From: a candidate division Zixibacteria bacterium RBG_16_43_9
GTDB taxonomy: Bacteria > Zixibacteria > MSB-5A5 > RBG-16-43-9
Direction of reading: 5' to 3'
Assembly (NCBI GenBank): GCA_001775355.1
Contig: MEWM01000130.1
Coordinates: 814 to 10,807 of the forward strand
Length of the DNA: 9,994 nucleotides
A program made the translations under genes and the position numbers. Of this stretch, positions 1 to 6,761 are shown one piece after another (position 1 is the first letter of the stretch; each line of letters begins with the position of its first letter). The notes under the pieces were generated by a model. The model was not told the DNA's origin. It did not search any database and was given only the letters and a program-made list of their open reading frames with translations.

Positions 1-984
1 GTTGAAGGAAATATTTTCGGTTGGTGCTCGAACAACCCTTACTCCTGTCACACTGGGCACACTGTTATCTGTAACAACCCCTCCCGAACCTAAATCACCA
101 TTATCATCCGTTATCCAGCCTATCTGGATGGTGTCCTGATATTGCAGGGTGTCCCCCCATAAAGCCGATGGGTAGGTGGCTCGAAAACCGGTGATGTCAT
201 CTCTAAAAGCATTGGCGTTACCTGTCCAGCCTACATCAGCATCCACATAAAGCCCCATCCAGATCCCTTTGACATCCTTATTCCCGATGTTTTTTATGGT
301 GAAATCGATTAAAGCGAAATCCTCCGCATAATCATAACTCCAGCTATAGCTTCTCTGCTCAATCTGAATACCTATGGGTCTATGCGGCCTTCTATCATAA
401 TCATCCGGACTGGGGCTTATGCTATCTTTATCTGAATAGATAGCTATTATGTCCTGCTCTGAAATCGCTCCTGAGGTGTCCGGTGGGTTACAGTTGGGTG
501 TGGAAGGACGAATGCTTTTCTCCTTTATACAGCCCTCTGGATCTGCCTCCGGAAACATCTCATTAACCCATAACCAGCCATCTGCTCCCACGCTAACCAG
601 GGTCTCACCTTCCACCACTGCACCCACCCATAATGCTCCCTGGAAAAGATATTCCAGGTCTGAACCGCAAGGAAACTCAAATGAAGGAGCGGGCACTACT
701 GCATTAGGATCCTTCATAAAGCATCCTCCAGGAGTCTCATCTTGTCCCCTGGTCTCACTTCCAATAAAACCCCAGTTGGTTAAAGTGAAACAATATTTTG
801 CCACCCGGAGAGTCCTCTGCTGAACGCAGGCTTCGCCAGCCAGCGGTTTTTGAACAGAGAAGGCGGGTTCTGAAGCTTCTCTCTGAGTTCTGGTTCTGGC
901 TAAAGCAAAAGATGAACCGATAAAAAGAACTAAAAAGACGACAAAAATTGAAGTTACAAACACATAATAACTTTTTCCACGCAT
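1..984 (-). CDS. secreted surface protein, N-terminal 328 codons (3' end outside window)
   Basis: The frame is open without a stop from ATG 984 down to base 1, so this is the N-terminal part of a longer protein. The ATG has GGAGG six bases upstream (991-995). Residues 1-27 form a signal peptide: basic start MRGK, a hydrophobic stretch, and a cleavage-like SSFA. The mature part is rich in Gly, Asp, Trp and Tyr and contains TNWGFIGS (69-76), GALWVGAVVEGETLVSVGADG (116-136) and a beta-rich stretch around 222-265 (FALIDFTIKNIGN, GLYVDADVGW). Six cysteines (53, 65, 88, 106, 152, 165) suggest disulfides in an exported protein. I recall similar N-termini in large secreted proteins of uncultivated FCB-type bacteria, but no enzymatic domain is visible. 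It starts 53 bases after the TonB-dependent receptor gene, so it is probably co-transcribed and may be that receptor's surface partner. A C-terminal sorting domain cannot be judged because the end is missing. Function unknown. Confidence 0.85.
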   Translation of the reverse strand, partial: MRGKSYYVFVTSIFVVFLVLFIGSSFALARTRTQREASEPAFSVQKPLAGEACVQQRTLRVAKYCFTLTNWGFIGSETRGQDETPGGCFMKDPNAVVPAPSFEFPCGSDLEYLFQGALWVGAVVEGETLVSVGADGWLWVNEMFPEADPEGCIKEKSIRPSTPNCNPPDTSGAISEQDIIAIYSDKDSISPSPDDYDRRPHRPIGIQIEQRSYSWSYDYAEDFALIDFTIKNIGNKDVKGIWMGLYVDADVGWTGNANAFRDDITGFRATYPSALWGDTLQYQDTIQIGWITDDNGDLGSGGVVTDNSVPSVTGVRVVRAPTENISFN

Positions 985-990
985 GCAAAA

Positions 991-995
991 CCTCC
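991..995 (-). promoter_or_regulatory. ribosome binding site of the partial secreted-protein gene
   Basis: GGAGG with a six-base spacer to ATG 984. It decides the reading frame here. A TTG four bases upstream (986-988) opens an overlapping 77-codon frame, but that frame has no such spacing and stops at 755. Confidence 0.8.
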
Positions 996-1037
996 AGTCC
1001 TTAGGAACATGCCGCTAAGATTCTTTTCATATTATTA

Positions 1038-4000
1038 TTAGAAATTAACCGTCAGTCCTAACCTAACATTCCTTGGTGCACCAAAGTTGTAAGGGTTTTT
1101 ATCAATATCTGAACCAGGTAAGGTCACATAATCACCCAAGGAATCCCGATATGCATTTTGATTGGTATCAGGTCTGCCGGTTTTTCCAGAAACACTATAG
1201 ACATTTCTTCTGTCCAACAAGTTATTTACCCAGATGGTGAAGGAATAACTGAACTTCCAGAAATCGAAATCCTTATTGAACCTTAAATCAACTGAGCTGT
1301 TAGCTGGAATCCTTTTCGAACTGGGAATAGGGTTTTCGTTGCGGCGCAAGGTGCTTATCAGACCTGGATAGGATACATCCGGGGTAAAGGGAAAACCGCT
1401 GCCGTACTGCCAGATGATATTTACTCCCCAGTTGTCCGGAACTCTAAGCCCGAAGATTTTCGGATGGTCGTTCTTGGGAATCCTGAAATCCAGGTTTAAG
1501 GTCAGCTGGTGTCTGACATCCCAGTCTAATGGATATTCCTGAATCGGTATCTCGCCGGATTGAGCCCGGGCATAATAGTTCGATACGTCAACCGAACTTT
1601 TTCCATAAGCAAAGGCATATTGATAATTAACTCTTCCCCCAATGTAACCGCCAGACCTCTTCTCTAACTCAGCTTCCAAGCCACGGCTTCTACCATAGTC
1701 GGTATTATCATAGAATTCCCAGGTGGCTGGACCTCTTTTGTACTGCTGAGTGTTGATTAGACCAAAATAATCTTTGTAGAATCCTGAGACATCCAATTTA
1801 TAATTTTCTGAGATAGCATACTGGATGCCGAATTCATAGGCTATGCTCTTGGTGAAATCCACATTAGGGTTTCCGTAAATCTGGATACCGGAAGAACCCT
1901 GAGTAGGACGAGCATACATATAGCGCAATTCCGGCAATTGATAGAAATGTCCGTAATTAAAATAGACCTTGGCTTTTTCCAGTATGGGGTAAGAAACCCC
2001 GATTCGGGGAGAGACTTTGTTCCTATACCTTATTATCTCGATAGGTTGTTTTAAATCTGTGCTCAATTTCGTCCTCTCTGCTTCGGCCATATATACTACG
2101 TCATTCGGCTGAATATAGAAATCCACGCGGGCTCCTAACTTGGCAATCATCTCTCCATACTCTATGTTATCCGAGAGAAAGGCTGCGCCTAATACAGGTT
2201 TGCGAGTATAGAAATCTCTGAAAATTCCGTGATCCGGCCAGGGACCTCCATCCGGGATACCACTATATACATAATAAGGGTAGCGTATATCCGCCATAGT
2301 TAGTTTTTGTTTCTGAACTCTGAAACCGGTCTTTATCTGATGCTGTTTAGTCACCTGGCTGGTGAATTTGAAATCCAGGGTTAAACGGTCTTCAGTTCTA
2401 TGTTGATAATAGGTTCTTCTCTCATACCCCCGGTCCCAGAACCCATCCACTCCATCATATCTGCCGTTCCCGTTCTTATCGGTATAAGATTCCCCGGGAT
2501 CCCATCTTCCATTGGATTTATCGTACTCCTCATTTTTGTTGCGATCTATATAAGGTATCGCAGTAGGACAATGCTGCAAACCTGGACAGGGGTCAGAAGT
2601 TGGACCGTCATATATGCCATTTCTGTTCAAATCATCAGTAAGTGGATTAAAGACATCTATCCCCTCCTCATAAACGTCATTGTTGTTCACGTCTTCAAAG
2701 GGTTCTCCTCTGAGCACATCCCCATCCAGATAAGGCTCAACTTCATCTACTAAAGCCATGCGTGTCCTTGAGGGGTCAAAGTATCCAAGGGTGTCCGGAT
2801 CTGAAAAGGGCTCGGCTGAATCCCATTTTCCGTTTCCATTCTGGTCCTGTAAAGGCTCTCCTTTATCATATTTTCCATTGCCATTCACATCTACAAACTG
2901 TTCTGCTGGATCCCATTTCCCATTGCGATTACGGTCGGTATAAAACTGCCAGTGGTCTGAGAATATGAAGTCGCCCGGGTCATAATGAGCTCCTGGTTTG
3001 TTCGGGTCCCCAGGCGCCATCAAAAAGTCAGAACTTAATTTGCTCAAGGTCAATTCATAAAATGAGCTCCGGCTCACGTTGTGGGTGAAAAGGAGGCTGA
3101 AGGTTTTGGTATTACTCTCAAATTGTGGGAGGGTAGAAGGTGTATATCTATACTGCCAGACGCTAATATCTCCTCGCGTGGCCGAAGTAGGATCAAAAAA
3201 GAGCGTGTATCTCTCCCAGTTTCCGTTATAAGAGAAGATCAGCTTTTGAGTGGGGCTGATCTTATAAGAGAGTTTAAGTTGAGCTGTATAGAAATTGCTC
3301 ATCCTCTCCGGAAGATTGAACCCTAAGAAATCATCCACCCTGAATTTTTTGGCAGTAAGAGGAGTGGCAGATTTATTAATGTCCATATAGGTATCGCTTT
3401 TGTAAACGCTTCCGCTAAACCGGTAAGTCAATTTACCACCCGTAAGGTCAATCCCCAGAGACGGTAAAATATCTTTGGTAAGAAAAGAGGGTAAGAGATG
3501 TTGGGAGAAAAGCTTCTCTGGGCCACCGATTGAGAACTCCAGACGATCGGTGTTAAAAGAATACTTGTTAAGATTTTTTGAGCCAAAATCGTCTGTGAGG
3601 AAATCTATTCTTACATCGGTTTTTTTGCTGCTGCCCTCTTTGGTGATGATGTTGACTGCAGCAGACTGGACGTTGCCGTATTCAGCATCGAATCCACCTT
3701 TAAGAATGTCCATCTCTTGTATATCCTCAGTTGAAATATTCATTCCTCCTGTCACCAGACCAAGACCGCCCATAAGGGTCTTAGTCTCAACTCCGTCCAC
3801 TATGTAGTTGACTTCTCCGGATCTTCCTCCCCTGACGTGCAGCTCCTGATTCCTGACTACAAAACCTACCTGAGTTTTCAAAACATCAGTAACTGCCTTA
3901 ACCGGCATATACTTCACTTCCTCACTGGTTATGGTCCTCAAATTGGCAGTTACCCCCTTGTCAATTATAGGCCTTTCCGCAGTGACAGTAGTGCTTTTCT

Positions 4001-4352
4001 GCAGGGTAACCGCCTGAGTTTTCAACTTGAAGTTAATCTCGGTGGTCTGGTCAGCTATGACCGCAACTTTTTCCATCCTGGTAGAGGTATACCCGATAAT
4101 CGAAGCTACCACGGTATAGGTTCCTGAGGGGACGTTCATAATATAATAAGAACCATCCGGACCGGCTTTATTCCCCATAGACGTTCCTTCAACCATTATC
4201 GTGGCTCCGAACAGCCCTTCGCCACTTTTGTCCTCCAGCACCTTACCGGCTATCTTGCCGGTTACTCCAGCATAAGCTGCGTTAAAGAAAGTCAGGAAAA
4301 GGGCTAAAGAAAAAACAAGAAAGAAAACTTGACGCTGACTAAAAAGTCTCAT
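1038..4352 (-). CDS. TonB-dependent outer-membrane receptor with EF-hand-like loop insert
   Basis: Predicted outer-membrane receptor that imports a ligand using TonB-ExbBD energy. Residue numbers count from the upstream ATG at 4358; the likelier start is ATG 4352 (residue 3), which has AAGGAGG six bases upstream, whereas the SD directly abuts 4358. Domains: signal peptide to about 30 (FFNAAYA|G); carboxypeptidase-regulatory-like beta-sandwich 34-113 (GKVLEDKSGEGLFGATIMVEG); TonB-box-like STTVTAERP 122-130; plug about 131-240 (LHVRGGRSGEVNYIVDGVE, DAEYGNVQSAAVNIITKEG); then a beta-barrel to the C-terminus, ending in VNF with the terminal Phe typical of BAM substrates. Residues 475-648 form an insert of Asp/Asn/Gly repeats resembling calcium loops and holding the only two cysteines (591, 597). 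A consensus promoter lies about 60 bases upstream and a secreted-protein gene follows after 53 bases. The family is certain. The substrate is unknown; the N-terminal domain recalls SusC-type receptors, but no SusD gene is visible. Confidence 0.95.
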   Translation of the reverse strand: MRLFSQRQVFFLVFSLALFLTFFNAAYAGVTGKIAGKVLEDKSGEGLFGATIMVEGTSMGNKAGPDGSYYIMNVPSGTYTVVASIIGYTSTRMEKVAVIADQTTEINFKLKTQAVTLQKSTTVTAERPIIDKGVTANLRTITSEEVKYMPVKAVTDVLKTQVGFVVRNQELHVRGGRSGEVNYIVDGVETKTLMGGLGLVTGGMNISTEDIQEMDILKGGFDAEYGNVQSAAVNIITKEGSSKKTDVRIDFLTDDFGSKNLNKYSFNTDRLEFSIGGPEKLFSQHLLPSFLTKDILPSLGIDLTGGKLTYRFSGSVYKSDTYMDINKSATPLTAKKFRVDDFLGFNLPERMSNFYTAQLKLSYKISPTQKLIFSYNGNWERYTLFFDPTSATRGDISVWQYRYTPSTLPQFESNTKTFSLLFTHNVSRSSFYELTLSKLSSDFLMAPGDPNKPGAHYDPGDFIFSDHWQFYTDRNRNGKWDPAEQFVDVNGNGKYDKGEPLQDQNGNGKWDSAEPFSDPDTLGYFDPSRTRMALVDEVEPYLDGDVLRGEPFEDVNNNDVYEEGIDVFNPLTDDLNRNGIYDGPTSDPCPGLQHCPTAIPYIDRNKNEEYDKSNGRWDPGESYTDKNGNGRYDGVDGFWDRGYERRTYYQHRTEDRLTLDFKFTSQVTKQHQIKTGFRVQKQKLTMADIRYPYYVYSGIPDGGPWPDHGIFRDFYTRKPVLGAAFLSDNIEYGEMIAKLGARVDFYIQPNDVVYMAEAERTKLSTDLKQPIEIIRYRNKVSPRIGVSYPILEKAKVYFNYGHFYQLPELRYMYARPTQGSSGIQIYGNPNVDFTKSIAYEFGIQYAISENYKLDVSGFYKDYFGLINTQQYKRGPATWEFYDNTDYGRSRGLEAELEKRSGGYIGGRVNYQYAFAYGKSSVDVSNYYARAQSGEIPIQEYPLDWDVRHQLTLNLDFRIPKNDHPKIFGLRVPDNWGVNIIWQYGSGFPFTPDVSYPGLISTLRRNENPIPSSKRIPANSSVDLRFNKDFDFWKFSYSFTIWVNNLLDRRNVYSVSGKTGRPDTNQNAYRDSLGDYVTLPGSDIDKNPYNFGAPRNVRLGLTVNF
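2424..2936 (-). repeat. coding repeat: EF-hand-like calcium-loop array in receptor
   Basis: This segment encodes residues 475-645 of the receptor. Three perfect 12-residue loops of the form D-x-N-x-N-G-x-aromatic-D-x-x-E start at residues 475, 490 and 505, exactly 15 residues apart (for example DRNRNGKWDPAE). Degenerate copies start near 520, 556, 576, 605 and 627. Positions 1, 3, 5, 9 and 12 carry Asp, Asn or Glu and position 6 carries Gly, which is the canonical EF-hand loop pattern. The copies are related in protein but diverged in codons, so this is an old array rather than a recent DNA duplication. It lies between two predicted barrel strands, most likely in an extracellular loop. Confidence 0.8.
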
Positions 4353-4358
4353 TTCCAT

Positions 4359-4366
4359 CCTCCTTA
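4359..4366 (-). promoter_or_regulatory. ribosome binding site deciding the receptor start
   Basis: TAAGGAGG directly abuts ATG 4358 but lies six bases from ATG 4352. The same GGAGG-six-ATG spacing is seen at 984 and 6516, which favours 4352 as the true start. Confidence 0.75.
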
Positions 4367-4410
4367 AGGTTAAAGTTTCAATTTCTTATCCCATCCAAAA
4401 CTAAAGCATC

Positions 4411-4440
4411 ATTATATAAAAATAAAGCCAAAATTGTCAA
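4411..4440 (-). promoter_or_regulatory. sigma70-type promoter of the receptor operon
   Basis: Perfect -35 TTGACA (4435-4440) and perfect -10 TATAAT (4411-4416) with an 18-base spacer on the minus strand. The stretch upstream of the -35 is A/T-rich, like an UP element. Transcription would start near 4404, giving a leader of about 50 bases before ATG 4352. Both hexamers match consensus, so a strong, possibly constitutive promoter is expected. No operator-like inverted repeat overlaps it. Confidence 0.85.
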
Positions 4441-4531
4441 GAAGATTTTTTATGTTCTATCTAACTTTTTTCCTTTCCAAATGCTTATTTAGTTACACTC
4501 AAAAAACCCCTTTTCTTCTCTTTCATTTTTC

Positions 4532-4562
4532 ACCCCTGCCCACCCTACGGGTGAACAGGGGT
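4532..4562. repeat. 31-base two-tier palindrome
   Basis: ACCCCTG (4532-4538) pairs with CAGGGGT (4556-4562), enclosing CACCC-TAC-GGGTG (4541-4553). A symmetric two-by-two internal loop separates the tiers. There is no T-run directly after it on either strand, so it does not look like a simple intrinsic terminator. In compactness and intergenic position it resembles the elements at 5906-5939 and 8390-8410, which suggests REP-like repeats. Confidence 0.65.
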
Positions 4563-4861
4563 CCTAGGAGGTTTTAATATGAAAGAAGGAGGAAATACCA
4601 GTTAAAAATATAGACAAAAAGCGTGCCCATATTTCCAATTACAAATTTCCTTTGATAAATTTCTATTTCCTTATTTTCCAAGGAATTGCGCCAATCATGT
4701 TTCCAGAACCTCAGTCTTCTCAACTTGATTTTACATTGATTTAGCAATAAACTAAAGACTTTTTTCAAAAATACCGGATTTAGTTACTTAAGACCTGGTG
4801 TTGCAAGGAGTTAACTTGACGCAGAATATTACGCCTGTTTGATCTGGAACTGCGTTATTTC

Positions 4862-5722
4862 TTAGAATTTAAAGTTCCAGTAATTTTTTGAATATTTGTC
4901 AATCGTTAGCTTATGAGCAGTTTTTAATTCTTCCGTGGTCAATGAATCTTCCTTGAAAACTTTTTGAAAAAGCTCGCTAAAGCCTTTTCTCAGAGCTCGA
5001 ATTATTTCATGCCGCTCTATCTTTCTCCCTTTAATCTCCTCTATACTCGTCGAATTCTCCAGGAGTTTAACTCCTTCAATTAAGGAATTCGCTGGGAGAA
5101 AATCAGATAATTCTAATACTCCCTTTTTAATTAGAATGGAACCGTGCTGAAGAAAAATCTCCCCGAACCTTCTTTGAGCACTGCCGACAAGTTTTCTACC
5201 CTGGTAACCGATTTCATATCTGGAAAAACTTGAAAAACAAGGCGGGTTGAAAAAGGCTCTGGTGCGAGTTTTTTTTTCCTTTTGACGGGATGGATCTCCT
5301 TCATTTATCTCTTTCCCTGAAGGTCTAACCCGCTGAGCCTCAACTTCTAAAATCGACAGGGAAAATTGAAGAGCTTCGCTTATCTGTTTATAAGTCTCAG
5401 AGACGGTGTTCCCTAACTCCGGAAAAATCTTGCAGGAACCAGAAAAGGAATAGGTAAGTTCTTCTTTGTTATGTAGAACTGCTCTCCCCCCGGTAATCCT
5501 GCGGACAACTTTAACCCCCTTCGTGAGGCACTTATCTATGTCAACTGTCTTATTTACTGCCTGAAAGTAACCTATGGAGACCCCGGGAGGGTTCCATTCG
5601 TAAAGACGCAAGATCGGAGAAGAGCCATCTTGAACTGAAGAGAGCAGGGCTTCATCCACTGCCATATTAAAATAAGGATCACCTTGCCCGGTGTAGATAA
5701 ACCTCCATTTTTGAATTGGCAT
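4862..5722 (-). CDS. lipM: octanoyltransferase LipM / lipoate-protein ligase family
   Basis: Member of the BPL/LPL catalytic fold, 286 residues. It probably transfers octanoate from octanoyl-ACP to the lipoyl domain of an acceptor such as GcvH, the first step of lipoate assembly in the cytoplasm; LipA would then add sulfur. Visible motifs are WRFIYTGQGDPYFNMAVDEA near the N-terminus, RRITGGRAVLH (74-84), ELTYS (88-92), PCFSSFSRYE with Cys162, GRKLVGSAQRR (175-185 region, Lys177) and LQHGSIL (191-197), ending KYSKNYWNFKF. The Cys before SxYE, the GRK-GSAQ block and the WNFK tail match what I recall of Bacillus subtilis LipM (278 residues, catalytic Cys150), favouring octanoyltransferase over ATP-dependent ligase. 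The start at ATG 5722 fits the family N-terminus, but no Shine-Dalgarno is seen. No lipA or gcvH lies in the window. A general lipoate ligase annotation remains possible. Confidence 0.9.
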   Translation of the reverse strand: MPIQKWRFIYTGQGDPYFNMAVDEALLSSVQDGSSPILRLYEWNPPGVSIGYFQAVNKTVDIDKCLTKGVKVVRRITGGRAVLHNKEELTYSFSGSCKIFPELGNTVSETYKQISEALQFSLSILEVEAQRVRPSGKEINEGDPSRQKEKKTRTRAFFNPPCFSSFSRYEIGYQGRKLVGSAQRRFGEIFLQHGSILIKKGVLELSDFLPANSLIEGVKLLENSTSIEEIKGRKIERHEIIRALRKGFSELFQKVFKEDSLTTEELKTAHKLTIDKYSKNYWNFKF

Positions 5723-5732
5723 AAAAGACAGA

Positions 5733-5768
5733 TTTTATAATTGGGGTTCAGACGATAAACTCAGGTTT
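5733..5768 (-). promoter_or_regulatory. possible lipM promoter with near-leaderless start
   Basis: TATAAA (5734-5739), a 5/6 match to the -10 consensus, lies 11 bases before ATG 5722. There is only a poor -35 (GAGTTT) 17 bases further up. Initiation about seven bases downstream of the -10 would leave a leader of roughly four bases, which agrees with the missing Shine-Dalgarno. The match is weak and could be chance in AT-rich DNA. Confidence 0.3.
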
Positions 5769-5905
5769 GTTACAGTATGTGAACAATATCATTAAATCGC
5801 CTGTTGATTAATAAGTTCTTTTTCTCTTACTGCTGGATTGTTTTAAGTTTGAAAATCCGATTTTAAAAGCAGAAATTTCTTGATTTAGCTTGAAGTGATT
5901 CTTTT

Positions 5906-5939
5906 GTAGGGGCATCCGCCTCTGGCGAGATGCCCCTAC
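5906..5939. repeat. 34-base palindromic element
   Basis: GTAGGGGCATC (5906-5916) pairs perfectly with GATGCCCCTAC (5929-5939). Inside is a second stem CGCC-TCT-GGCG with a single bulged A at 5928. It sits 26 bases downstream of the cohesin-like gene's stop, where it could stabilise or cap that transcript's 3' end, but no T-run follows on the minus strand. Its core TCCGCCT-TGGCG resembles the hairpin at 8502-8516, and the CTACGG at its edge also follows the palindrome at 8390-8410. This suggests a dispersed repeat family. Confidence 0.75.
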
Positions 5940-5964
5940 GGTTCATCTGCAATGCAAGTCTTGT

Positions 5965-6516
5965 CTATTTCAGAAGCGTTATCTTGCCTTTGGAATTATC
6001 GAATCCCGGAAAAATCGATTTGGCTTGTGGGTCAACCAACTGTAAAACGTTGGCGGGCGGGAACAAGGCGGTATCCAAGGTCACGCTGGCTTCAGTTGCT
6101 CCCTTCTTAAGAGTAAAGTAGAGCAGAGCGACTTCGCCTTCTCCCTTAGGCAGATAAAAATCCGCAGCCGACAGAGTGCTGATTAAGGCTATGTTCACCT
6201 TCTGGGTCTTGGGATCGATATTCGGATACTTAAAGGCAAATTTCTCCGTCCGGGTGTTGACAAAACTAACCGAATCCAGGACGATGGGAGTTTTGCCGTT
6301 ACCATATTTCAGGGGACAAACAATGGCTGAAAGCTTCTCCATATTTGACAGGTTCACCTTAGCCACCACGTTGCTGCTGCCTGGTTTTTGGTCCACTACT
6401 ATACTAAGAACATCCGATTTTACAGCCGGGCTTTTAGCTTTCTGGGACCAGGTAATTGAGAAGAGTAAAAAAATCGAAAAGACTGCAAGACAAAAGGTTA
6501 AGTAAACCTTTTTCAT
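5965..6516 (-). CDS. small secreted cohesin-like domain protein
   Basis: Protein of 183 residues from ATG 6516, chosen because AAAGGAGG (6523-6530) is six bases away; the GTG at 6519 is only three bases from it. A signal peptide covers about residues 1-24: MKK, a hydrophobic core, then SITWS before QKAKS. The rest is one beta-rich domain: VLSIVVDQKPGSSNVVAKVN, an LKYGNGK-TPIVLDSVSF segment, VNIALIST, ALLYFTLKKG, VTLDTALFPPANVL and a closing GKITLL. This strand order and the small-step 'LxYFxLKKG' element recall cohesin or carbohydrate-binding-module type sandwiches found in secreted proteins of uncultivated FCB-type bacteria. No catalytic residues or dockerin repeat are seen, and the domain stands alone. 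Its role is unknown; binding to a surface partner is inferred from the fold only. It is not closely spaced with either neighbour and probably has its own transcript. Confidence 0.75.
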   Translation of the reverse strand: MKKVYLTFCLAVFSIFLLFSITWSQKAKSPAVKSDVLSIVVDQKPGSSNVVAKVNLSNMEKLSAIVCPLKYGNGKTPIVLDSVSFVNTRTEKFAFKYPNIDPKTQKVNIALISTLSAADFYLPKGEGEVALLYFTLKKGATEASVTLDTALFPPANVLQLVDPQAKSIFPGFDNSKGKITLLK

Positions 6517-6522
6517 CACTTT

Positions 6523-6530
6523 CCTCCTTT
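6523..6530 (-). promoter_or_regulatory. ribosome binding site of the cohesin-like gene
   Basis: AAAGGAGG with a six-base spacer to ATG 6516. The overlapping GTG 6519 would have only three bases of spacing, so the ATG is preferred. Confidence 0.75.
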
Positions 6531-6645
6531 ACCCCGATAAATGCGCTTGAAATTTAATCTTCATCCAGACCTAACGATCTGAAAAATTAACTTCTAAAAT
6601 CTGCGGAGCATCCCTGCTCCAATAAATTGGCTGTTACCTTCTAAG

Positions 6646-6679
6646 AGCTTCCCCTGAACTACAAGGGGTCGCTTTTTTT
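6646..6679 (+). terminator. terminator-like hairpin on the plus strand
   Basis: AGC-tt-CCCCT (6646-6655) pairs with AGGGG-tc-GCT (6664-6673) around an eight-base loop and runs into seven T (6673-6679). The stem is broken by a two-by-two mismatch. No plus-strand gene lies upstream, so it may stop antisense transcription or be coincidental. Read on the minus strand it has no T-run. Confidence 0.35.
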
Positions 6680-6761
6680 GAATGAATTTTCCTCCCTCTG
6701 TACACCTCCTTGTTTTGAGTTGCCTTTAGATCCTTTTTTCCTGTTCGTGATATCCTGGTGT

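Larger units (their letters stand above)
4353..4861. other. intergenic gap between lipM and the receptor gene
   Basis: About 500 A/T-rich bases without a convincing gene. The left end holds the receptor promoter and RBS, and the middle holds a palindrome at 4532-4562. A 64-codon minus-strand frame at 4574-4768 starts at TTG without a Shine-Dalgarno, has no recognisable domain and is not counted as a gene. Just left of the palindrome, on the minus strand, GGGG is followed by six T (4501-4510). This could end lipM transcription if it pairs with the CCCC at 4558-4561, but the intervening loop is long and competes with the palindrome. Confidence 0.6.

Noticed and set aside
755..988. 77-codon minus-strand frame starting at TTG 988
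   Set aside because: It overlaps the long open frame from ATG 984, which has the signal peptide, correct RBS spacing and a sensible protein; the short frame has no domain.
2400..4127. Several plus-strand frames of 60-117 codons opposite the receptor gene
   Set aside because: All lie antisense to a well-supported 1,104-residue receptor and show no protein-family motifs.
4574..4768. 64-codon minus-strand frame in the lipM-receptor gap
   Set aside because: TTG start without Shine-Dalgarno, composition typical of translated AT-rich DNA, and no recognisable domain.
6643..6710. 23-codon minus-strand GTG frame after AAGGAGG
   Set aside because: The SD overlaps the start codon, the peptide is very short and lacks any feature; more likely leader sequence.
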